A DNA stretch of 64,000 bases. Origin: Paenibacillus_AP thailandensis (lineage in GTDB: Bacteria > Bacillota > Bacilli > Paenibacillales > Paenibacillaceae). A program made the position numbers and the translations under genes. Positions 58,809 through 64,000 of the stretch are shown here, piece by piece; within the stretch, counting starts at the first letter, position 1, and each line of letters begins with the position of its first letter. The stretch lies in assembly GCF_042685365.1 (NCBI RefSeq), contig NZ_JBHUMY010000008.1:40054-104053 (forward strand), given 5' to 3'. The notes under the pieces were generated by a model. The model saw only the letters and a program-made list of their open reading frames with translations, made no database searches and was not told the origin of the DNA.

Positions 58809-59630
58809 ATGAAAAAGCGATACTTGTACCTGCTTCTGGCTCCCGGATTGCTGTTTCTTACCGTATTCATGATCGTGCCGCTGCTGCTCACAGTCGGCTC
58901 GACGCTGTTTCGGGACGGGAGTTTTACGTTTGAGACGTATACGCAATATTTTACCGACGCCTACTTTCTCGATATTTTGGGAACGACGCTTCTCGTCAGC
59001 GTCATGACGACGGTGCTCTGCGTCGTGCTTGGCTTTCCCGTGGCTTATTACATTTCCAAGCTGCCGCCGCGCAAAAAAAGCATCATGCTGGCGCTCGCCA
59101 TCTTCCCGCTGCTTACGAGCTCGGTCGTCCGCTCCTTCAGCTGGATGATTATTCTCGGCAAAAACGGCATGGTCAACACGTTGTTGACTTCGCTTGGCTT
59201 TATTGAGGAGCCGCTCAGCATCCTGTATACGCCGACGGCGATGATTATCGGCCTGGTTCATCTGTTCCTGCCGTTAATCCTGATTACGCTTGTCGGCGTC
59301 TTGGAATCGATCGACGTCGACCTGGTCGGCGCGGCTCAAAGCCTCGGCGCGTCGAAATTTACGGCGTTCCGCAAAATCGTCGTTCCGCTCAGCATTCCGG
59401 GACTGATTATCGGCAGCATCCTCGTGTTCGTGGGCAGCTTGACCGCTTATACGACGCCGGCGCTGCTGGGCGGCAAGAAACGCGTCGTCTCGACGTTCCT
59501 GTACCAGAACGCCATTACGCTGAACGATTGGCAGGCGGCTTCCGCTATCGCCACCATAATGATGATCATCACGTTTATCGTCATCGGCCTTATGAACAAG
59601 GCTGCGGCCAAATTTAATCCGAAGGGGTAG
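58809..59630 (+). CDS. ABC transporter permease (PotB-like)
   Basis: 273-aa permease with six TM helices; EAA loop VDLVGAAQSLGASKFTAFRKIVVPLSIPGL typical of the PotB/CysTW class. AGGAG precedes the ATG by about ten bases; 27 bases after the hydrolase gene. Confidence 0.92.
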   Translation: MKKRYLYLLLAPGLLFLTVFMIVPLLLTVGSTLFRDGSFTFETYTQYFTDAYFLDILGTTLLVSVMTTVLCVVLGFPVAYYISKLPPRKKSIMLALAIFPLLTSSVVRSFSWMIILGKNGMVNTLLTSLGFIEEPLSILYTPTAMIIGLVHLFLPLILITLVGVLESIDVDLVGAAQSLGASKFTAFRKIVVPLSIPGLIIGSILVFVGSLTAYTTPALLGGKKRVVSTFLYQNAITLNDWQAASAIATIMMIITFIVIGLMNKAAAKFNPKG

Positions 59631-59637
59631 AACTCAG

Positions 59638-60423
59638 ATGAAAAAAAATCCGGGGCTTGCCCTATTCACCTTTGTCGTCTATTTGTTTTTGCTCGGGCCG
59701 CTTGTCATCATCGCGCTCACCTCGTTCGAGCCGGGCTCGGTATTGAAATTCCCCCCGACGGGATTTTCGCTCAAATGGTATCGGAACGTCTTCGACGTCG
59801 ATATGTTCGTCACAACGTTCCAAACGTCCGTCGGCGTCTCCCTGCTCGGCAACCTGTTCGCGATCCTGCTCGGCATACCGGCCGCTTACGCCCTTAACCG
59901 GGCTGCGTTCCGCGGCAAAGAAACGCTTAACGCGATTTTCCTGTCGCCGGTGCTTATTCCGAGCATCGTGCTTGGCTTCACGCTGCTCAAATACGTCGTC
60001 ATTACGCTCGACATCCCGATATACGCCGCGCTGCTGATCGGACATACCGTCATTATGCTGCCGTTCATTATCCGGGTCGTCGGCTCGAGCCTGGCTAACT
60101 TTGACTTTTCGATCGAGGAGGCGGCCATGAGCCTTGGAGCCGGTCGGCTGACAACCTTCTTTAAGGTTATTCTGCCGAATATCCGTTCCGGCATTATCGC
60201 CGCCGTGCTGATCGCGTTTCTGGAGTCGTTCAACAACGTCGACATTTCGCTCTTTATGACCGGTCCGGGCGTCAGCACGCTCCCGATCCAGATGCTCACC
60301 TACGTGGAAAATTATTTCGACCCGACGGTTTCGGCCATTTCGGTGCTGCTGATGGCGTTTACCGCCGTGTTTATGTTCCTGATCGAACGTCTCATGGGAC
60401 TTTCCCAATTCACTAAACAATAA
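59638..60423 (+). CDS. ABC transporter permease (PotC-like)
   Basis: 261-aa permease with six TM helices; N-terminal PPTGFSLKWYRNVF, a PotC hallmark, and EAA loop FSIEEAAMSLGAGRLTTFFKVILPNIRSG. Seven bases after the PotB-like gene. Confidence 0.92.
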   Translation: MKKNPGLALFTFVVYLFLLGPLVIIALTSFEPGSVLKFPPTGFSLKWYRNVFDVDMFVTTFQTSVGVSLLGNLFAILLGIPAAYALNRAAFRGKETLNAIFLSPVLIPSIVLGFTLLKYVVITLDIPIYAALLIGHTVIMLPFIIRVVGSSLANFDFSIEEAAMSLGAGRLTTFFKVILPNIRSGIIAAVLIAFLESFNNVDISLFMTGPGVSTLPIQMLTYVENYFDPTVSAISVLLMAFTAVFMFLIERLMGLSQFTKQ

Positions 60424-60439
60424 CGGAGGGCCTGACACG

Positions 60440-61495
60440 ATGGCATTGCTACAGCTTGATAACGTATCGGTCGCCTACGACCAGAACTATATTTTGCGCG
60501 ACTTCAACCTCTCGATTGAAAAAGGCCACCTCATCTCCTTGCTGGGCCCGAGCGGCTGCGGCAAAACGACAACGCTGCGCCTGATCGCCGGCTTCATGGA
60601 GGCGAAGGAAGGCTCCTTCAAGTTCGGCGGCAAGGATTATACGCGCGTTCCGATCAACAAGCGGAACTTCGGTCTGGTGTTCCAGAGCTACGCCTTGTTT
60701 CCGCATCTGTCCGTTTACGACAACGTGGCGTTCGGCCTGCGCCTACGCAAAGTGAAGGACGGCGAAATCAAGCGCCGCGTGCTGCGGATGCTCGAGATCG
60801 TCGGCTTAAGCGGCTTCGAGAACCGGTTCCCGAAGGCGCTGTCCGGCGGGCAAAAGCAGCGCGTCGCGATCGCCCGAGCGCTCGTCATCGAGCCGGAATT
60901 GCTGCTCTTCGACGAGCCTCTCTCCAACCTCGACGCCAATCTGCGGGTCAACATGCGCGTGGAAATCCGGCGCATTCAGCAGGAGCTGGGCATTACGACC
61001 GTCTATGTGTCGCACGATCAGGAGGAATGCTTCTCGATTTCCGACCAGGTTGCCGTCATGAACAAAGGGGTCATCGAGCAGTTGGACCGCCCGTCCGTCA
61101 TATTCCAATATCCGAAAACGGAATTCGTCGCCCGATTTATCGGCTTCAATAACTTCATTACGTTTGAAGAGCGTACCGAAGAGAACGGCTTCCACCTGCT
61201 GCGCGTCGGCGACCGCCGCTTTAAAGCCGCCGTCGTCCCGGGCATGCCGGCCAGCTTTAAAGGCGCCATACGGCCGGACGATATCGCCATCGGCCTGCCG
61301 GACCAGATCGAAGCCGGAGACAACACGCTGGACGGGACGGTGAAGGTAAGCACATACCTCGGACGGAGCTATCAATACGTCGTGGAGACCGCGCTCGGCG
61401 AGTTTACGGTTAACCAGGAGATGCAGCAGCCTTTCGCCGGCAATCAACATATTCGACTGGGGTTTCCGCCGGACAAGCTTGTCCTCGTCGAATAA
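60440..61495 (+). CDS. ABC transporter ATP-binding protein (PotA-like)
   Basis: 351-aa ATPase: Walker A GPSGCGKTT (about 33-41), Q-loop FQSYALFPHL, signature LSGGQKQRVAIARAL, Walker B LLLFDEPLSNLDA, and a C-terminal TOBE domain (IRPDDIAIGL, STYLGRSYQYVV). The TOBE domain is typical of PotA/MalK-type importers. GGAGG precedes the start. Confidence 0.94.
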   Translation: MALLQLDNVSVAYDQNYILRDFNLSIEKGHLISLLGPSGCGKTTTLRLIAGFMEAKEGSFKFGGKDYTRVPINKRNFGLVFQSYALFPHLSVYDNVAFGLRLRKVKDGEIKRRVLRMLEIVGLSGFENRFPKALSGGQKQRVAIARALVIEPELLLFDEPLSNLDANLRVNMRVEIRRIQQELGITTVYVSHDQEECFSISDQVAVMNKGVIEQLDRPSVIFQYPKTEFVARFIGFNNFITFEERTEENGFHLLRVGDRRFKAAVVPGMPASFKGAIRPDDIAIGLPDQIEAGDNTLDGTVKVSTYLGRSYQYVVETALGEFTVNQEMQQPFAGNQHIRLGFPPDKLVLVE

Positions 61496-61513
61496 CAACA
61501 GGAGGAAACATCC

Positions 61514-63223
61514 ATGCAAGTCGATCTGTTAATTTTAAACGCCAACGTCTTTAACAGCTATTTCAAAAAATGGACTCCCGGCAACGTCGCCGTGCGCGAC
61601 GGGAAGTTTCTCTATATCGGGGAACGCGGCGCGGAAACGTTTGAAGCCGGTCAGGTCGTTGACGCAAAAGGCCGGTATATGCTGCCGGGCCTTGTCGACA
61701 TTCATCTGCATATCGAAAGCACGATGGTTACCCCGCATTCGTTCTCGTACGGCCTGATCCGCAACGGCGTGACGACGATCGTTCCGGAGCCGCACGAAAT
61801 GGCCAACGTATTCGGGCTGGAAGGCGTGCGCGAGATGATCAAAGCGAGCGCAGACTGCACGGCCGACATGTTTTATGCGATTCCGAGCTCCGTTCCGGCC
61901 ACGTCCCTGGAGACGTCCGGCGGCTCGATCGAAATCGCGGACATGGACGAACTGCTCGCTTCGGGCGAAGCGGTATGCCTAGGCGAAATTATGAACTACG
62001 TCGATATTATTTCCGATCCGGACTGCAAAACGAACCGCATTTTGATGCATATGAAAAAAAATCATCCTCAGCTGGTCATCGAAGGCCATGTGCCGAAGCT
62101 GCTCGATTTGGACCTGCAGCGCGTCATTTACGCCGGGGTCGATTCCGACCATACGCATCAAACCGTGGAAGGACTGGAAGCACGCATCGCCGCGGGCATG
62201 TTTATTGAAATTCAGGAGAAATCGATGACCCCGGAGGTTATCGCTTATTTGATTTATCATGACGTATCCGAGCATTTCTGCTTTGTGACGGACGACGTGA
62301 TGGCGGATTCGTTCCGCGCCCGCGGGCATTTAAATCAGATCGTCCGCAAAGCGATTAGTATGGGCATGAAGCCCGAACGGGCGATTTATGCCGCAACCTA
62401 TACCCCTGCCCGCCGAATGCGGTTGTACGACCGCGGCGTAATCGCTCCCGGCAAGCTGGCGGACTTCTTGCTCGTCTCCGACCTGGAGGAGATGAAGATC
62501 GACGCCGTCTACAAAAACGGGACGTTGGCTTATTCGGCGGATCGCCCGTACGAACCGGAGCCGGCGCCTTATCGTTTCCCGGCGCATTTTTATCAAAGCG
62601 TAAAGCTCGGCGAGCTTTCCGAAACGGACTTTGCGCTGCGTACGGACGCTCCGAACGGGCGTTACGCATGCCGCGTCATGGCGGTACAGGACGGTTCGAC
62701 GTTTACGAACGAAAACCGGGTAGAGCTTGAAGCTATCGCAGGAAGGCTGCGATGGGAAACAAGCGGCTGCGGGCTGATCGCTACGTTCGAGCGCTACGGC
62801 AAGCACGGCGGTCGGGCCGTCGGCCTGATTGCCGGGGACACGATTAAGCGCGGGGCCGTCGCCACGACGTATTCGCACGACAATCATAACCTGCTCGTCG
62901 TTGGGCATAATGTAAAGGACATGGTGCTTGCCGCGAATACCGTTATCCGGCAACAAGGAGGCTTCTGCGTCGTTCATGAAGGAGAGGTATTGGCGAACAT
63001 GCATCTGCCGGTCGGCGGCATTTTGACGGAGGCGCCTCTCGACGAAGCGGCCGAGTCCGTCAAACAGGTGCGTCAGGCGATGGAAAGCCTCGGCTATAAG
63101 CATTACAACCCGATTATGTCCATTTCGACTCATTCCTTGCCCGTCAGCCCTTATTTGAAAATCACCGATCACGGCCTGATCGACGTTAACGCGGGGAAAG
63201 TCGTGCCGCTGATCGTCGAATGA
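61514..63223 (+). CDS. ade: Adenine deaminase
   Basis: 569-aa amidohydrolase: metal ligands in GLVDIHLHIESTM (His66, His68 region) and VIEGHVPKL, catalytic Asp in VTDDVMAD, and the C-terminal adenine deaminase domain with SHDNHNLLVVG and LPVGGI. It converts adenine to hypoxanthine. Last gene of the operon: hydrolase-released adenine would be deaminated for salvage or nitrogen. AGGAGG nine bases upstream. Confidence 0.95.
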   Translation: MQVDLLILNANVFNSYFKKWTPGNVAVRDGKFLYIGERGAETFEAGQVVDAKGRYMLPGLVDIHLHIESTMVTPHSFSYGLIRNGVTTIVPEPHEMANVFGLEGVREMIKASADCTADMFYAIPSSVPATSLETSGGSIEIADMDELLASGEAVCLGEIMNYVDIISDPDCKTNRILMHMKKNHPQLVIEGHVPKLLDLDLQRVIYAGVDSDHTHQTVEGLEARIAAGMFIEIQEKSMTPEVIAYLIYHDVSEHFCFVTDDVMADSFRARGHLNQIVRKAISMGMKPERAIYAATYTPARRMRLYDRGVIAPGKLADFLLVSDLEEMKIDAVYKNGTLAYSADRPYEPEPAPYRFPAHFYQSVKLGELSETDFALRTDAPNGRYACRVMAVQDGSTFTNENRVELEAIAGRLRWETSGCGLIATFERYGKHGGRAVGLIAGDTIKRGAVATTYSHDNHNLLVVGHNVKDMVLAANTVIRQQGGFCVVHEGEVLANMHLPVGGILTEAPLDEAAESVKQVRQAMESLGYKHYNPIMSISTHSLPVSPYLKITDHGLIDVNAGKVVPLIVE

Positions 63224-63280
63224 ACGCCTGCTAAAGGCAGGTTGTGAACCTTTTATCGCACCCGTAACGATATGACATGA

Positions 63281-63310
63281 AAGCCCGAGCGCTGGCTCGG
63301 GCTTCTTTAC
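63281..63310 (+). terminator. Terminator of the purine operon
   Basis: AAGCCCGAGC/GCTCGGGCTT stem with a 4-base loop, then CTTTAC. Confidence 0.8.
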
Positions 63311-63341
63311 TGTTCTATTCTATCCAATCTCCGGCGATGGC

Positions 63342-63382
63342 TGAAAAACAAATAAAGCTTCGGATCGATCGATCCGAAGCTT
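63342..63382 (-). terminator. Terminator of the rRNA-tRNA operon
   Basis: A 28-bp palindrome beginning AAGCTTCGGATC and ending GATCCGAAGCTT, followed on the minus strand by TATTTGTTTTTC. Confidence 0.88.
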
Positions 63383-63394
63383 GTATTATGTAGA

Positions 63395-63469
63395 TGGAGC
63401 GGACGACGAGATTCGAACTCGCGACCCTCGCCTTGGCAAGGCGATGCTCTACCACTGAGCCACGTCCGC
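63395..63469 (-). tRNA. tRNA-Gly (GCC)
   Basis: Cloverleaf with acceptor GCGGACG/CGTCCGC, anticodon loop TTGCCAA (GCC) and GTTCGAATC T-loop; CCA is encoded. Confidence 0.96.
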
Positions 63470-63472
63470 ATA

Positions 63473-63559
63473 TGGTGCGGTCGAGAGGACTCGAACCTCC
63501 ACGGTATTGCTACCACTAGAACCTGAATCTAGCGCGTCTGCCAATTCCGCCACGACCGC
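63473..63559 (-). tRNA. tRNA-Leu (CAG)
   Basis: 87-base class II tRNA with long variable arm; acceptor GCGGTCG/CGACCGC, anticodon loop TTCAGGT (CAG); CCA encoded. Confidence 0.96.
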
Positions 63560-63568
63560 ATATGAAAC

Positions 63569-63644
63569 TGGTGAGCCATGAAGGACTCGAACCTTCGACA
63601 CCCTGATTAAAAGTCAGGTGCTCTACCAACTGAGCTAATGGCTC
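63569..63644 (-). tRNA. tRNA-Lys (TTT)
   Basis: Acceptor GAGCCAT/ATGGCTC, anticodon loop CTTTTAA (TTT); CCA encoded. Confidence 0.96.
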
Positions 63645-63652
63645 TCATACAC

Positions 63653-63728
<76 letters not shown>

Positions 63729-63729
63729 T

Positions 63730-63804
63730 TGGTGACCCGTAGGGGATTCGAACCCCTGTTACCTCCGTGAAAGGGAGGTGTCTTAACCCCTTGACCAACG
63801 GGCC
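63730..63804 (-). tRNA. tRNA-Glu (TTC)
   Basis: Acceptor GGCCCGT/ACGGGTC, anticodon loop CTTTCAC (TTC); CCA encoded. First tRNA after the 23S gene. Confidence 0.96.
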
Positions 63805-63960
63805 ATATATCTAAGGATACATTTATCGCCGACCGCGATCATTGCAACCTTCAAAACCGAATAAGAATAATGTTTCTCGCTTTAGCTGCTTTTTGGGATC
63901 CCCGCAAAGTATTTGGATTATGCTCCGGAAGCCTTCGCTTCACTTTGTGGGGTAATTTTA
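63805..63960 (-). other. 23S-tRNA spacer with processing stem
   Basis: About 155 bases with no 5S rRNA. CCCC(A/G)CAAAGT pairs with ACTTTGTGGGG near 63898-63947, probably an RNase processing stem at the 23S 3' flank. Confidence 0.6.
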
Positions 63961-64000
63961 GGATAAGCCCTCGACCGATTAGTATTCGTCAGCTGCACGC
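63961..64000 (-). rRNA. 23S rRNA, 3' end (partial)
   Basis: The minus strand reads AATACTAATCGGTCGAGGGC followed by TTATCC, the conserved 3' end of Firmicute 23S rRNA. The gene continues beyond the window. Confidence 0.93.

Overview
The window looks like chromosome of a Gram-positive, endospore-forming bacterium of the Paenibacillus/Cohnella type. The basis is an aa3/caa3 oxidase operon in the Bacillus order ctaCDEFG, a YhcN/YlaJ-type spore lipoprotein, an SLH-anchored GH18 protein, many family-1 sugar ABC systems with YesMN-type or LacI control, strong AGGAGG ribosome sites with frequent TTG/GTG starts, and the end of an rRNA operon followed by five tRNAs. No phage, transposase, integrase or CRISPR array was seen.

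Layout. 0-4.2 kb: sugar-binding lipoprotein with a YesM/YesN two-component pair; the permeases presumably lie left of the window. 4.3-7.4 kb: an aldo/keto reductase behind a MerR-type promoter, and a zinc alcohol dehydrogenase divergent from a TetR regulator that share a 26-bp operator. 7.4-11.8 kb: five-gene GntR-controlled ABC-2 exporter operon with a 36-bp operator. 11.9-17.6 kb: cytochrome c oxidase operon ctaC-D-E-F-G plus a DUF420 gene. 17.7-19.6 kb: spore lipoprotein and about 1 kb of non-coding DNA with structured elements. 19.6-27.4 kb: arabinan-type sugar utilisation (GH51, GH43, sugar ABC transporter, ArsR-like regulator, cre sites). 27.4-35.8 kb: GTP cyclohydrolase II-like enzyme, secreted agarase-like hydrolase, csoR-copZ, glycerophosphodiesterase, SDR, Gfo/Idh oxidoreductase, NlpC/P60-like protein.

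35.9-39.3 kb is an AT-rich island and the most interesting part. Two small precursors of the NHLP (nitrile-hydratase-leader) type, both ending in Pro-Trp-Asp/Asn, flank a class I isoprenoid-synthase-like protein carrying DDxxD motifs. A convergent 7-TM (7TMR-DISM) histidine kinase follows. The arrangement resembles the ComQ-ComX-ComP pheromone system, in which ComQ prenylates a Trp near the ComX C terminus, but here the precursors are NHLP-derived and the kinase is of the sporulation (HisKA) type. A 13-base element containing a Spo0A box (TGTCGAATGGTGG) occurs upstream of both the precursor operon and the kinase. The composition break lies inside the kinase gene.

39.8-51.7 kb: dps, a small membrane protein, an AglEFG-like alpha-glucoside ABC system with LacI control, a YkuK-family protein, a sugar isomerase, malic enzyme, a SEC-C protein and an SLH-GH18 protein. 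52-56.4 kb: MFS transporter, DUF2536, M29 aminopeptidase, D-amino-acid transaminase, DUF2294. 56.6-63.2 kb: one operon of a Pot-like ABC transporter with a nucleoside hydrolase and adenine deaminase, probably for purine nucleoside scavenging. 63.3-64 kb: tRNA-Gly, Leu, Lys, Thr and Glu and the 3' end of 23S rRNA, all on the minus strand, with no 5S gene between 23S and the tRNAs.

All calls come from reading the sequence and from family knowledge; no database search was run.
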